Notes under the pieces: model-generated | What the model saw: only the letters and a program-made list of their open reading frames with translations | What the model was told of the DNA's origin: nothing | The model's database searches: none | Shown here: one piece after another, positions 38,121 to 50,216 of the stretch | Position numbering within the stretch: position 1 is the first letter of the stretch | Layout of the letters: the number at the start of each line of letters is the position of its first letter | Translations under genes and position numbers: made by a program | Source: Mycobacterium seoulense | GTDB taxonomy: Bacteria; Actinomycetota; Actinomycetes; Mycobacteriales; Mycobacteriaceae | Reading direction: 5' to 3' | DNA: 64,000 nt | NCBI RefSeq assembly: GCF_010731595.1 | Contig: NZ_AP022582.1 | Coordinates: 2,418,001 to 2,482,000 of the forward strand

Positions 38121-38738
38121 TCAGCCGCGCGGCTGGGCGAGGGCGCGTAGCTCGGCGTCGGTATTGACGTTGGTCAGCGACCGCGAATCCGACGTCACGA
38201 TCCGCTGGGCATCCGACGCGTCCACCAGAGCACGCATCTTGCGCTCGCCGGCGGCCACCAATGCGTCGACACGGTCGGCCAGGTCGGTCCGGTACACCGC
38301 GGCAAGGTAGTGGTCCTGACCATCCCACGGCAGCACTACTTCTGCGCCGGTCTCCAGCGCCCGGCGGGCGAGATCGTCGATGAGATCTATTGCCAGGAAA
38401 GGCATGTCGACGGCGCAGACGAAGGCGAGCCGGGCACCGGCCTCGGCGGCCGCGCGCAACGCCCGGCCCGTCGCCGGCAGCGGTCCCAGCCCGCGCAGTT
38501 CGTCGCGCATGACCCGGGCCTGCAATTCGGGCAACGGCTGGCCCTGGGCGGCCATGACGAGGACGGGGTCGCAACGCTGCCGGAGGACGCCGACCACGTG
38601 CTCGACCATGGTCGCCGCATTCGAGCCGGCCGACGCGGGGACGGGCAGGCTGGCCTTATCGCGGCCCATCCGTTGCGATGCGCCCCCGGCGAGCACCACC
38701 CCGGCCAGTGAACCCGGTTCTGACACGGCCTCGCCCAC
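38121..38738 (-). CDS. mobA: Molybdenum cofactor guanylyltransferase MobA
   Basis: About 205 residues. Transfers GMP to molybdopterin. Nucleotidyltransferase signature [20 protein letters not shown] at the N-terminus, [20 protein letters not shown] and [19 protein letters not shown] follow, then [10 protein letters not shown]. The start is uncertain: GTG 38738 is 1 base after the korB stop, while an open frame runs to 38768 with further GTG codons. Same strand and adjacent to korAB, as in M. tuberculosis Rv2453c. Confidence 0.9.
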   Translation of the reverse strand: MGEAVSEPGSLAGVVLAGGASQRMGRDKASLPVPASAGSNAATMVEHVVGVLRQRCDPVLVMAAQGQPLPELQARVMRDELRGLGPLPATGRALRAAAEAGARLAFVCAVDMPFLAIDLIDDLARRALETGAEVVLPWDGQDHYLAAVYRTDLADRVDALVAAGERKMRALVDASDAQRIVTSDSRSLTNVNTDAELRALAQPRG

Positions 38739-38739
38739 G

Positions 38740-39827
38740 TCAGTCGACGGTCCAGGTGTCACGCCCACGCAGCAGCGACTGCAGGGCGGCCTCGTCGAAC
38801 GGCTTCGAGGCCCGCGCCGTCTGCACCTGCGAGCGTGCGGCGTCGTCGTAGGTGGGCCGGCTGACGTCCCGGAAGATGCCCAGCACCGTGTGATCGAGGT
38901 TCTGGTCGGAGAGCCGGGACAGCGCGAAGGCGTAGGCCGAGTCGTCGGTATGCGCGTCGTGCACCATGATCTCGTCCACGGCCACGTCGGCGGTCTTGGC
39001 GAATTCGAGGCCGAAGCCGGACTTCACCACGCAGTACTCGCCGTCGGCGCCGAAGGTGATCGGCTCACCGTGGCGGATGTTGATCACCCGCTCCTCGGCG
39101 CCCTCCTTGCGCAGCACGTCGAACGAACCGTCGTTGAAAATCGGGCAGTCCTGCAGGATTTCGACCAACGCGGCACCGCGGTGCTCCGCGGCCGCCCGCA
39201 GCACCTCGGTCAGCCCGTTGCGGTCGGAGTCGAGGGCGCGGCCGACGAACGTCGCCTCGGCGCCCAGCGCCAGCGATACCGGGTTGAACGGGTGGTCCAG
39301 CGACCCCATGGGCGTCGACTTGGTGACCTTGCCGACCTCCGAGGTGGGCGAGTACTGGCCCTTCGTCAGCCCGTAGATCCTGTTGTTGAACAATAGGATC
39401 GTGATGTTGACGTTGCGGCGCAGCGCGTGAATCAGGTGGTTACCGCCGATCGACAACGCGTCGCCGTCGCCAGTGACCACCCACACCGACAGGTCCTCAC
39501 GGGCCAGCGCCAGGCCGGTCGCGATCGCGGGGGCGCGGCCGTGGATCGAGTGGAACCCGTAGGTCTCCAGGTAATACGGGAACCGGCTCGAGCAACCGAT
39601 GCCGCTGATGAACACGATGTTCTCGCGCCGCAGCCCCAGCTCCGGCAGGAAGTTGCGGATGGTGTTGAGGATGACGTAGTCACCACACCCGGGACACCAA
39701 CGGACCTCCTGGTCACTGGTGAAGTCCTTGCCCTTCTGCGGCTGATCCGTGGTGGGCACGCCGTCGTTCTTCTTCAGCCTCGGGGTCAGCCCGAGGTCCG
39801 CGCCCGCCAAATTTCCCACCAGGTCGG

Positions 39828-39831
<4 letters not shown>
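38740..39831 (-). CDS. korB: 2-oxoglutarate:ferredoxin oxidoreductase, beta subunit
   Basis: 363 residues. Thiamine-diphosphate subunit: [20 protein letters not shown] with CxxC cluster ligands, [40 protein letters not shown] with the GDG metal motif, and [17 protein letters not shown]. With KorA it decarboxylates 2-oxoglutarate to succinyl-CoA without NAD. ATG overlaps the korA stop (ATGA, 39828-39831). Confidence 0.95.
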
Positions 39832-41801
<1,970 letters not shown>

Positions 41802-41985
41802 GTATCCGCCTTCCATCGGTTATCGGATAGGCACTTCGCTGGAGCTTTAGGGTACGCGCCGTTGAAGCGACTCCCGCGCCGTCGAGCTTGTGTGTCACTG
41901 GTAGTACCAATTATGGCACTCAATTTGGGCGAGAATGTGCGTCTCTAAAGCGGTGCATACAGCGGTTTTACACCTAAAGCCGATG

Positions 41986-43287
41986 TCAGCGCGCAGACGG
42001 TGGTGCAAGCCGTTTAAAACTGTGGTATTGGTCACTTTTCGCCGGGGCGTCCGATTCCTTCGGCGCCGTTTCCGGCATCGCGATCAGGTAGAGGAAAAAG
42101 CCCGCGCCGGCGAGCGCCCCCAGGAAGGCGAACGCGGCGTTGTAGCCGGCGGCCACCACGATCCAGCCCGCCACGAGATTCGACACCGCGGCGCCTGTCC
42201 CCGTCGCGGCCGTCACGGCGCCCAGGCTCACGTTGAACCGGCCGCTGCCGTGCGTCACGTCCTGCACCACGAGCGGGAACAGCGCGCCGAACACGCCGGC
42301 CCCGACGCCGTCCAGCAACTGCACGCCAACCAGCCAATACGGGTTGCCGGACAGGGTGTAGAGAAATCCACGGGCGGCCAAGACCGCGAAGCCCACCAGA
42401 AAGATCGGCTTTCTTCCCCACGAATCGGCCTTGGCTCCGGCCAGATAGGCGACCGGCACCATGACCACCTGCGCGGCCACGATGCAGCCGGCCATCAGCG
42501 CGGTCCCGACGTCCTTGTTGTGCAGGGCCAGCAGCTGGCCGACGAGCGGCAGCATGGCCGCGTTGGCGAAGTGGAAGGCGATGACCGTCGCGGCGAAGAT
42601 CATCAGCCTGCGGTTGTGCAGCAGCACGGCCATCCGCGACGGCGTCTCGTGCGGCCCTCCCGGCGTGTGGTCCATGCCCCGCGCCACGTCATGGTCGATC
42701 GCGTCACCCGGAATCCCAAGGGTCGCAAGCACACTGGCGGCCGCCATGACGGCGAGCACCCAGAACACCACCACCGGCCCGAAGAAGTAGGCCAGCCCTC
42801 CGGTGATGGCGGCGGCCGACGCGTTGCCCGCGTGGTTGAACGACTCGTTGCGTCCGATCCGCCGGGAGAAGAGCCGGGGCCCCACGACGCCCAGCGTGAT
42901 CGCGGCCAGAGCCGGGGCGAAAACCGAACCGGCGATGCCGGTGAGGGCTTGCAATACCGAGATCGAGTACAGGCCGGTGAACGCCGGCATCGCCAACGAA
43001 CCGGCGGTGATGGTCAGCGCGCCGCCGATGATCAGCGCCCGTTTGGCGGTGCTTCGGTCCACCAGCGCACCGGCCGGCGCCTGCGCGACGATCGCCCCTA
43101 TCCCCCCGACCGCCATGACGAACCCGATCGACGCCTGATCCCAATGGTGCGCCAGCAACAGGTAGATCGACAGGTAGGGGCCCAGTCCGTCGCGGACATC
43201 GGCCAGCAGAAAATTCAGGAGATCCAGCGCGTGCGTCAGCCGGCGCGGGATGGGGCCGGGGAGCTCGGCGGGGGCCGACATGGGCAT
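41986..43287 (-). CDS. Major facilitator superfamily transporter (Rv2456c-like)
   Basis: 433 residues with about twelve helices. Typical MFS loop motifs: GGIGAIVAQAPAGALVDRST between helices 2 and 3, and AYLAGAKADSWGRKPIFLVG near helix 8-9. Substrate unknown. Lies between korA and clpX, all on the minus strand but not obviously co-transcribed: 33 bases from clpX and 184 bases before korA. Confidence 0.88.
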   Translation of the reverse strand: MPMSAPAELPGPIPRRLTHALDLLNFLLADVRDGLGPYLSIYLLLAHHWDQASIGFVMAVGGIGAIVAQAPAGALVDRSTAKRALIIGGALTITAGSLAMPAFTGLYSISVLQALTGIAGSVFAPALAAITLGVVGPRLFSRRIGRNESFNHAGNASAAAITGGLAYFFGPVVVFWVLAVMAAASVLATLGIPGDAIDHDVARGMDHTPGGPHETPSRMAVLLHNRRLMIFAATVIAFHFANAAMLPLVGQLLALHNKDVGTALMAGCIVAAQVVMVPVAYLAGAKADSWGRKPIFLVGFAVLAARGFLYTLSGNPYWLVGVQLLDGVGAGVFGALFPLVVQDVTHGSGRFNVSLGAVTAATGTGAAVSNLVAGWIVVAAGYNAAFAFLGALAGAGFFLYLIAMPETAPKESDAPAKSDQYHSFKRLAPPSAR

Positions 43288-43320
43288 CTAGTACCCAAAT
43301 GCGCGGCCGCTCGACCGGCG

Positions 43321-44601
43321 TTAGGCGGTCTTGTCGCGGCGCTCGGTGCGCGACGGCTTGCGCGGCACGATCGTCGGCAGCACGTTGTCCTGCACGGTCT
43401 CCTTGGTCACCACGACCTTGGCGACGTCGTCGCGGCTCGGGATGTCATACATCACCGGCAGCAGGACCTCTTCCATGATGGCGCGCAGACCGCGGGCGCC
43501 CGTGCCGCGGTGGATGGCCTGATCGGCGATCGCCTCCAGCGCGTCGTCGGTGAACTCGAGCTCGACGCCGTCCATCTCGAACAGCCTGGTGTACTGCTTC
43601 ACCAGAGCGTTCTTGGGCTCCGACAGGATCTTGACCAACGACTCCCGGTCCAGGTTCGTCACCGAGGCGACCACCGGCAATCGCCCGATGAACTCGGGGA
43701 TCAGGCCGAACTTGATCAGGTCCTCGGGCATGACCTCGGCGAAGTGGTCGGTGGTGTCGATCTCGGCCTTGGAGCGCACCTCGGCGCCGAAGCCCAGGCC
43801 CCGCTTGCCGACGCGCTCGTAGATGATCTTCTCCAGGCCGGCGAACGCCCCCGCGACGATGAACAGCACGTTGGTGGTGTCGATCTGGATGAACTCCTGG
43901 TGCGGGTGCTTACGGCCGCCCTGCGGGGGCACCGACGCCTGGGTGCCCTCCAAGATCTTCAGCAGGGCCTGCTGTACGCCCTCGCCGGAGACGTCGCGGG
44001 TGATCGACGGGTTCTCGCTCTTGCGGGCGATCTTGTCGACCTCGTCGATGTAGATGATGCCGGTTTCGGCGCGCTTGACGTCGTAGTCGGCGGCCTGGAT
44101 GAGTTTGAGCAGAATGTTTTCGACGTCCTCACCGACGTACCCCGCTTCGGTCAGCGCGGTGGCGTCGGCGATGGCGAACGGCACGTTGAGCATCTTGGCG
44201 AGCGTCTGGGCCAGGTAGGTCTTGCCACAGCCGGTGGGCCCGAGCATGAGGATGTTGGACTTGGTCAGCTCGACCGGCTCGTGCCGGGAGTCACGGCCCT
44301 TCTCCCCCGCCTGAATTCGCTTGTAGTGGTTGTAGACCGCGACGGCCAGCGTCCGCTTGGCGGTGTCCTGCCCGATGACGTAACCCTCCAAGAATTCCCG
44401 GATCTCCACGGGCTTGGGGAGTTCGTCGAGTTTGACGTCGTCGGCGTCGGCGAGTTCCTCTTCGATGATCTCGTTACAGAGATCGATGCATTCGTCGCAG
44501 ATGTACACGCCGGGGCCAGCAATGAGTTTCTTGACCTGCTTCTGGCTCTTCCCGCAGAACGAGCACTTCAGCAGGTCACCGCCGTCTCCGATGCGCGCCA
44601 T
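43321..44601 (-). CDS. clpX: ATP-dependent Clp protease ATP-binding subunit ClpX
   Basis: 426 residues. N-terminal zinc-binding domain ([18 protein letters not shown] and [10 protein letters not shown]), AAA+ domain with Walker [17 protein letters not shown], Walker [17 protein letters not shown], and pore/IGF-loop region ([20 protein letters not shown]; LTDNEx-like C-terminus). Unfolds substrates for ClpP1P2, encoded 1.2 kb away on the same strand. Divergent from mmuM. Confidence 0.98.
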   Translation of the reverse strand: MARIGDGGDLLKCSFCGKSQKQVKKLIAGPGVYICDECIDLCNEIIEEELADADDVKLDELPKPVEIREFLEGYVIGQDTAKRTLAVAVYNHYKRIQAGEKGRDSRHEPVELTKSNILMLGPTGCGKTYLAQTLAKMLNVPFAIADATALTEAGYVGEDVENILLKLIQAADYDVKRAETGIIYIDEVDKIARKSENPSITRDVSGEGVQQALLKILEGTQASVPPQGGRKHPHQEFIQIDTTNVLFIVAGAFAGLEKIIYERVGKRGLGFGAEVRSKAEIDTTDHFAEVMPEDLIKFGLIPEFIGRLPVVASVTNLDRESLVKILSEPKNALVKQYTRLFEMDGVELEFTDDALEAIADQAIHRGTGARGLRAIMEEVLLPVMYDIPSRDDVAKVVVTKETVQDNVLPTIVPRKPSRTERRDKTA

Positions 44602-44916
44602 GGTGCTTAAGTGCCTACTTCCTTTTCGCCGTTCGTCTTGCTGTCCCGCATGTATGCCCCGACGCTACCCGCTAGATCGGGCCCGACGCGACCATTAAGG
44701 CCGAATCGCGTCGGTGGTATTCGTGCTGTCCGTCTGGATGAAACATATAGCCAGACGGGGCCCGTCACTCGCGAAAGACGCGCTTTGCGTGTCTTTGGCG
44801 TGTCGCGGTCGTAACCCAACCGAGGCTGGTGCGCCGACCGATCCCCACTTTCGCTGGAGATACCGACCCCGATGAACCACGGGCGGATCCCCACGAAATC
44901 ACCCTACAGTGGCCGG
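44602..44916. other. clpX-mmuM divergent intergenic region with two inverted repeats
   Basis: 315 bases with no gene. CCGTCTGG (44730-44737) and CCAGACGG (44751-44758) flank a 13-base AT-rich core. AAAGAC (44774-44779) and GTCTTT (44791-44796) close a 23-base near-perfect hairpin (one mismatch). Both lie between the divergent starts, so operator roles for clpX or mmuM are likelier than termination. No Clp regulator consensus was confirmed. Confidence 0.55.
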
Positions 44917-45822
44917 GTGGAATTGGCTCTGATCAGCGAGTCGGTCCTGATCAGCGACGGCGGTCTGGCCACCGAGCTGCAGGCCCGCGGTCACGACCTC
45001 TCCGACCCGTTGTGGTCGGCGCGGCTACTGGCGGACGACCCGCACGAAATCGTCGCCGTGCACGCGGCCTACTTCCGCGCCGGTGCCGCCATCGCGACGA
45101 CGGCGAGCTACCAGGCATCGTTCGACGGTTTCGCCGCCCGCGGGATAGGCCGAGACGAAGCCGCCGGGCTGCTGCGGCGCAGCGTCGAACTCGCGAAGAC
45201 CGCGCGTGAACAAGCGGGCGGCGGCGGGCTCGTCGCCGCCTCGGTCGGCCCGTACGGCGCGGCCCGGGCCGACGGATCGGAATACCGCGGGCGTTACGGC
45301 CTGTCCGTGGCGGCCCTGCGGCGATGGCACCGGCCCCGGCTGGAAATCCTGGCCGACGCCGGCGCCGACGTGCTGGCGTGCGAGACCGTGCCCGATGTCG
45401 ACGAGGCCGAGGCGCTGGTCGATCTGGTTGGTGCGGTCGGCGTGCCCGCCTGGCTGAGCTACACCATCGACGGCGCCGGGACCCGGGCCGGGCAACCGCT
45501 GGCCGAGGCGTTCGCCGTCGCGGCCGGGGCGCGCGAGATCGTTGCGATCGGCGTCAATTGCTGTGCGCCCGAGGACGTGCTGCCTGCGATCGAGATCGCC
45601 TCGGCCACCGGCAAGCCGGTGATCGTGTACCCGAACAGCGGCGAGCGTTGGGACGGCCGGGGGTGGGCGGGGCCGCGCACGTTTTCCGCGCGCCTCGCCA
45701 CGCAATGGGTGGCCGCCGGGGCGCGCATCGTCGGTGGCTGCTGCCGGGTCGGCCCGGCCGATATCGCCGACGTTCGGCGAGCGTGCACGGAGCGCGAAGA
45801 ATCAGGCGGGGCTTCGCAGTGA
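44917..45822 (+). CDS. mmuM: Homocysteine S-methyltransferase
   Basis: 301 residues from GTG 44917 (ELALISESVLISDGGLATEL). The family transfers a methyl group from S-methylmethionine to homocysteine. Zinc-binding cysteines are in IGVNCCAPEDVL and the C-terminal RIVGGCCRVGP; YQASFDGFAARGIGRDEA and LACETVPDVDEAEAL are typical. The longer frame from 44872 is not conserved. M. tuberculosis Rv2458. The tail end is 27 bases from the clpP2 stop (convergent). Confidence 0.94.
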   Translation: MELALISESVLISDGGLATELQARGHDLSDPLWSARLLADDPHEIVAVHAAYFRAGAAIATTASYQASFDGFAARGIGRDEAAGLLRRSVELAKTAREQAGGGGLVAASVGPYGAARADGSEYRGRYGLSVAALRRWHRPRLEILADAGADVLACETVPDVDEAEALVDLVGAVGVPAWLSYTIDGAGTRAGQPLAEAFAVAAGAREIVAIGVNCCAPEDVLPAIEIASATGKPVIVYPNSGERWDGRGWAGPRTFSARLATQWVAAGARIVGGCCRVGPADIADVRRACTEREESGGASQ

Positions 45823-45849
45823 GCGCACGTTCGGCGCGAACGGCAAACG

Positions 45850-46494
45850 TCAGGCGGTCTGCGCGGAGAGCTTCCGGTACTCCAGGACGGTGTCGATGAT
45901 CCCGTAGTCCTTCGCGTCTTCCGCGGTCAGGATCTTGTCCCGGTCGGTGTCCTTGCGGATCGTCGCGGCGTCCTTGCCGGTGTGGCGGGCCAGGGTGGTC
46001 TCCATCAGCGTGCGCATCCGCTCGATCTCGGCGGCCTGGATTTCCAGGTCGGAGAACTGGCCCTGGATCACGCCCTGAAGCGACGGCTGGTGGATCAGCA
46101 CCCGGGCGTTGGGCAGCGCCATCCGCTTACCGGGAGTCCCGGCGGCCAGCAAGACCGCCGCGGCCGAGGCGGCCTGGCCGAGGCACACCGTCTGGATGTC
46201 GGCGCGCACGTACTGCATGGTGTCGTAAATCGCCATCAGCGAGGTGAATCCGCCGCCGGGCGAGTTGATGTACATGGTGATGTCGCGGTCGGGGTCCAGC
46301 GACTCGAGCACCAACAGCTGAGCCATGATGTCGTTCGCCGAAGCGTCGTCGACCTGGACGCCGAGGAAGATGATGCGTTCCTCGAACAGCTTGTTGTAGG
46401 GGTTGGACTCCTTGACACCGAAGCTGGAGTGCTCGATGAACGACGGCAGGATGTAGCGCGCCTGGGGCTGGATCTGAGGGTTCTGGGTGCTCAC
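45850..46494 (-). CDS. clpP2: ATP-dependent Clp protease proteolytic subunit 2
   Basis: 214 residues, equal to Rv2460c. Serine protease triad: Ser in [16 protein letters not shown], His in [11 protein letters not shown], Asp in the KDTDRDKIL region. It forms a mixed tetradecamer with ClpP1 and docks ClpX and ClpC1. ATG overlaps the clpP1 stop (ATGA, 46491-46494). N-terminal [20 protein letters not shown] may be processed. Confidence 0.97.
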   Translation of the reverse strand: MSTQNPQIQPQARYILPSFIEHSSFGVKESNPYNKLFEERIIFLGVQVDDASANDIMAQLLVLESLDPDRDITMYINSPGGGFTSLMAIYDTMQYVRADIQTVCLGQAASAAAVLLAAGTPGKRMALPNARVLIHQPSLQGVIQGQFSDLEIQAAEIERMRTLMETTLARHTGKDAATIRKDTDRDKILTAEDAKDYGIIDTVLEYRKLSAQTA

Positions 46495-47090
46495 TGGGCT
46501 TCTCCGTTGGTGATGTGGGCGGCGCGGGTGATGATGTGGTCGACGAACCCGTATTCCAGGGCCTCCTGGGCGGTGAACCAGCGGTCGCGGTCGGAGTCGG
46601 CCTCGATGCGTTCGATCGACTGCCCGGTGAATTCGGCGTTGAGCCGGAACATCTCCTTCTTGATGACGTGGAACTGCTCGGCCTGGATGGCGATGTCGGC
46701 CGCGCTGCCCGTCACCCCGCCCAGCGGTTGATGCATCAGGATGCGCGCGTGCGGCAGCGCGTAGCGCTTGCCCTTGGTTCCCGCCGCGAGCAGGAACTCA
46801 CCCATGGAGGCGGCCATGCCCATCGCGTAGGTGGCGATGTCGCAGGGCGCCAGCACCATGGTGTCGTAGATTGCCATGCCGGCGCTGATCGACCCGCCCG
46901 GGGAGTTGATGTACAGCGAGATGTCCTTCTCGGTGTCCTCGGCGGCGAGCAGCAGGATCTGCGCGCACAGCCGGTTGGCGACCTCGTCGTTCACCTCCGA
47001 ACCCAGGAAGATGATGCGCTCGGAGAGCAAGCGCTCATAGACCGAGTCCGTGAGGTTGAGCCCCTGCGAGGGCGAACGCATGTCAGACAC
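46491..47090 (-). CDS. clpP1: ATP-dependent Clp protease proteolytic subunit 1
   Basis: 199 residues. Triad: Ser in [16 protein letters not shown], His in [12 protein letters not shown], Asp in [37 protein letters not shown] is the oxyanion/handle region. Upstream gene is tig (118 bases away). The tig-clpP1-clpP2 order is general in actinobacteria. Confidence 0.97.
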   Translation of the reverse strand: MSDMRSPSQGLNLTDSVYERLLSERIIFLGSEVNDEVANRLCAQILLLAAEDTEKDISLYINSPGGSISAGMAIYDTMVLAPCDIATYAMGMAASMGEFLLAAGTKGKRYALPHARILMHQPLGGVTGSAADIAIQAEQFHVIKKEMFRLNAEFTGQSIERIEADSDRDRWFTAQEALEYGFVDHIITRAAHITNGEAQ

Positions 47091-47208
47091 GACTGGGTTA
47101 CCTGCTTTCTCGAGTTCTTCTATGCACCGACACTAACCAACCGAGCCCGCCGTTTCGCGGCCACGCTCCCCCTCAATTGGGCGCTTTCGCTCACAGCGTC
47201 ACGACCGG

Positions 47209-48609
47209 TCACTCCGCTTCGTCGTCGGAGCCTTCGGTTTCCGCCGTCTCGCCGGCGTCCCCGGACTCCCCGGACTCGTCGTCGCCCGAACGCCTGCCGA
47301 AGAACTCACTGGTGTCGATGGCGTTGCCGTCGCTGTCGGTCACCGTGGCCGCCCGCACCACCTCGGCGATGGCCAGCCCGCGCCGCACGTCGGCGAACAT
47401 GGCCGGCAGCTGGTTGTTCTCCTGCAGGTAGCCCAGCAGCTGCTGCGGCTCGATGCCGTATTGGCGCGACGTCGCCACCAGTCGCTCGGTCAAGTCGTCC
47501 TGGCCGACCTGGACCGCCAGCTCGTCGGCCAGCGCGTCCAGCAGCAGCTGCCTCTTGACGTCCGTCTCGGCGGCGGTGCGCGTCTCGGTCTCGAACTCTT
47601 CACGCGTCTTGCCCTGCCCGGCGAGCGCCTCTTCGAGCTTGGCTTCGTCGTGGTCGAGGCTGTGCAGGGCATTGTGCAGGGTGCTGTCGACCTGGGCCTT
47701 GACGATCGCCTCCGGCAGGGGCACGTCGACCTGTTCGAGGAGAGCGTCCAGCGCGGCGTTACGTATCTGGTCGGCCTGCTGAGCGCGCTTGACCTGCCCC
47801 ACCTGGTCGCGCAGGTTGGACCGCAACTCGTCGATGGTGTCGAACTCGCTGGCCAGCTGGGCAAACTCGTCGTCGGGCTCGGGCAGCTCGCGTTGCTTGA
47901 TCGACTTGACGGTGACCGTCACCTGCGCGTCCTGACCGGCGTGCTCGCCCGCGGCCAGCTGCGCGGTGAACTCCCGGGATTCATCGACGGACAAACCGAC
48001 CAGGGCGTCGTCGAGGCCCGCGATCAGACGGCCCGAGCCGACCTCGTGGGACAACCCCTCCGCGGCCGCCCCCGGCACCTCTTCTCCGTCGATGGTGGCC
48101 GACAGATCGATCGAGACGAAGTCGCCGGTGGCCACGGGCCGGTCGACCCCGGTCAGGGTGCCGAAGCGGGCGCGTAAGGACTGCAATTCGGCCTCGACGT
48201 CTTCGTCGGTCACCTCGACGGGGTCCACCGTAACCTTCAGCGCGGCCAGGTCGGGAAGCTCGATCTTGGGCCGGATGTCGACCTCGGCGGTGAACGCCAG
48301 CTCCTGGCCGTACTCCTTCTTGGTCACCTCGATCTCGGGCTGGCCGAGCGGCTGCACTTCCGACTCCGCGACGGCCTGCCCGTACCGCGCGGGCAACGCC
48401 TCGTTGACGACCTGGTCGAGCAGCGCCTCCCGGCCGAACCGGGCCTCCAGCAACTTCGCGGGCGCCTTGCCGGGCCGGAAGCCGGGGAGCCGCACCTGCT
48501 TGGCCAGCTCCCGGTAGGCCCGCTGGAAATCGGGCTCGAGTTCGGAGAACGGCACCTCCACGTTGATGCGGACCCGGGTGGGACTCAACTGCTCGACAGT
48601 GCTCTTCAC
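47209..48609 (-). CDS. tig: Trigger factor (ribosome-associated chaperone, peptidyl-prolyl isomerase)
   Basis: 466 residues. Ribosome-binding N-domain with the signature [21 protein letters not shown]-type domain ([40 protein letters not shown]), C-terminal helical arms and an acidic Ser/Asp/Glu tail ([20 protein letters not shown]). First gene upstream of clpP1P2; tRNA-Pro precedes it on the same strand. Confidence 0.97.
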   Translation of the reverse strand: MKSTVEQLSPTRVRINVEVPFSELEPDFQRAYRELAKQVRLPGFRPGKAPAKLLEARFGREALLDQVVNEALPARYGQAVAESEVQPLGQPEIEVTKKEYGQELAFTAEVDIRPKIELPDLAALKVTVDPVEVTDEDVEAELQSLRARFGTLTGVDRPVATGDFVSIDLSATIDGEEVPGAAAEGLSHEVGSGRLIAGLDDALVGLSVDESREFTAQLAAGEHAGQDAQVTVTVKSIKQRELPEPDDEFAQLASEFDTIDELRSNLRDQVGQVKRAQQADQIRNAALDALLEQVDVPLPEAIVKAQVDSTLHNALHSLDHDEAKLEEALAGQGKTREEFETETRTAAETDVKRQLLLDALADELAVQVGQDDLTERLVATSRQYGIEPQQLLGYLQENNQLPAMFADVRRGLAIAEVVRAATVTDSDGNAIDTSEFFGRRSGDDESGESGDAGETAETEGSDDEAE

Positions 48610-48675
48610 GGGGGTGCTCCTCGGTGGTCGTTCCTGGCGTTCGGTGGGCCGCGCGCACGCGGCACGGGGTGGTGC

Positions 48676-48752
48676 TGGTCGGGGTGACAGGATTTGAACC
48701 TGCGGCCTTCCGCTCCCAAAGCGGATGCGCTACCAAGCTGCGCTACACCCCG
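48676..48752 (-). tRNA. tRNA-Pro (anticodon TGG)
   Basis: Cloverleaf on the minus strand: acceptor CGGGGTG pairs with CACCCCG; anticodon loop TTTGGGA with TGG; T-loop GGTTCAAATCC. CCA is encoded (48676-48678). Lies 66 bases upstream of tig. Confidence 0.95.
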
Positions 48753-48900
48753 CGCTGACCTCGATGATCCTAAGGCCCGTCGAGTCCGGGTTGGCCACAG
48801 GCTTCGCGGCGACCTCGCCTACCCTCACGGAGCGATCACAAGACCGCGTCGATTAGATTTGATCTTGGTCGACAGCTACAGTCACGCTCGACCAGAACAT

Positions 48901-48971
48901 GCGGGCGTAGCTCAATGGTAGAGCCCTAGTCTTCCAAACTAGCTACGCGGGTTCGATTCCCGTCGCCCGCT
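48901..48971 (+). tRNA. tRNA-Gly (anticodon TCC)
   Basis: Acceptor GCGGGCG pairs with CGCCCGC; D-arm GCTC...GAGC; anticodon loop CTTCCAA with TCC; T-loop GGTTCGATTCC. Discriminator T; CCA not encoded. A promoter lies in the AT-richer 48840-48890 stretch. Confidence 0.95.
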
Positions 48972-49002
48972 CGGGTGAGGATCTGCTCCACAGAGAGGCG
49001 CC

Positions 49003-50193
49003 ATGAGCGACCTAGAAACGGATGCGCCGATCCATGGCTCGTGCGCGCCGGACTTCGCCGCGGTGCGCGACGCGTTCGAGCGCAACTTCACGCGGGGCGA
49101 TGAAGTTGGTGCGGCCGTCGCGGTGTGGGTGGACGGGAACCTGGTCGTCAACCTCTGGGGCGGATGGGCCGACGCCGCCCGCACCCGGCACTGGCAGCAG
49201 GACACCCTGACCACGGTGTTGTCCGGCACCAAGGGCCTGTCGGCCACCTGCGTCCACCAGCTGGCCGACCGCGGCGAGCTGGACCTGCAGGCCCCGGTGG
49301 CCCATTACTGGCCCGAGTTCGGGCAGGCCGGCAAACGGGACATCACACTGGCGATGGTGATGAGCCACCGGTCGGGCGTGATCGGCCCCCGCACCCGGTT
49401 GCGCTGGGAGGACGTCGCCGACTGGGACTTCGTCTGCGAACAGCTGGCCGCCGCCGAACCCTATTGGCAGCCGGGCACCGCCCAGGGCTATCACATGACC
49501 ACCTTCGGCTTCATCCTCGGCGAGGTTTTCCGCCGCGTCACGGGCCGGACGATCGGCCAATACCTGCGCACCGAGATCGCCGAACCGCTCGGCGCCGACG
49601 TCCACATCGGGCTGACCCTGGCCGAACAACGCCGCTGCGCCGATCGGGTCAACAAGCCGCACGCCCGCGACCTGCTGGCCGACGCGCAGGCCCCCACCCG
49701 CCCGGCGAGCCTGGCCGAGCATCCCAAGGCCGGGCTGTCGATCGCGATGGGTTTCGCCCCCGACGACGAGCTGGGCTCCCACGACCTGTCGCTGTGGCGC
49801 GAACTCGAATTCCCCGGCACCAACGGACAGGTGTCGGCCCTGGGCTTGGCGACGTTCTACAACGCCCTAGCCCAGGAGAAGGTGCTCAGCCGCGAACACA
49901 TGGACCTGGCGCGGGAGTGTCAGGGCGGCTTGGAGACCGACTTGGTATTGGGACCACGGGTCGCCGACCACGGCTGGGGTTTGGGCTACATGCTCAACCA
50001 GCGGTGTGTGAACGGGCCCAACCCGCGGATCTTCGGCCACGGCGGCCTGGGCGGCTCCTTCGGGTTCGTCGATCTCGAACACCGGATCGGCTACGCGTAC
50101 GTGGCGAACCGGTTCGACGCCACCAAGGCCAACGCGGATCCGCGCAGCCTCGCCCTCAGCAACGAGGTCTACGCGGCGCTCGGCGTCATCTAG
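49003..50193 (+). CDS. lipP: Serine hydrolase, beta-lactamase/esterase family (LipP-like)
   Basis: 396 residues. SxxK nucleophile/general base in TVLSGTKGLSATCVHQ (~70-85), the Tyr region GYHMTTFGFILGEVFRRVTG and the C-terminal FGHGGLGGSFGFVDLEHRIG that replaces KTG in esterases of this class. No signal peptide, so probably cytosolic. The tuberculosis homologue Rv2463 is annotated lipase/esterase. The natural substrate is not known. Just downstream of tRNA-Gly. Confidence 0.9.
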   Translation: MSDLETDAPIHGSCAPDFAAVRDAFERNFTRGDEVGAAVAVWVDGNLVVNLWGGWADAARTRHWQQDTLTTVLSGTKGLSATCVHQLADRGELDLQAPVAHYWPEFGQAGKRDITLAMVMSHRSGVIGPRTRLRWEDVADWDFVCEQLAAAEPYWQPGTAQGYHMTTFGFILGEVFRRVTGRTIGQYLRTEIAEPLGADVHIGLTLAEQRRCADRVNKPHARDLLADAQAPTRPASLAEHPKAGLSIAMGFAPDDELGSHDLSLWRELEFPGTNGQVSALGLATFYNALAQEKVLSREHMDLARECQGGLETDLVLGPRVADHGWGLGYMLNQRCVNGPNPRIFGHGGLGGSFGFVDLEHRIGYAYVANRFDATKANADPRSLALSNEVYAALGVI

Positions 50194-50216
50194 GTTCCAT
50201 TCGCAAACGTGGCCCG

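Noticed and set aside
41935..44610. 891-residue plus-strand frame over the MFS and clpX genes
   Set aside because: Antisense to two well-supported genes; no recognisable domain.
48676..48971. tRNA-linked genomic island between tRNA-Pro and tRNA-Gly
   Set aside because: No integrase, direct repeats or foreign genes; flanking genes are the expected tig and lipP.
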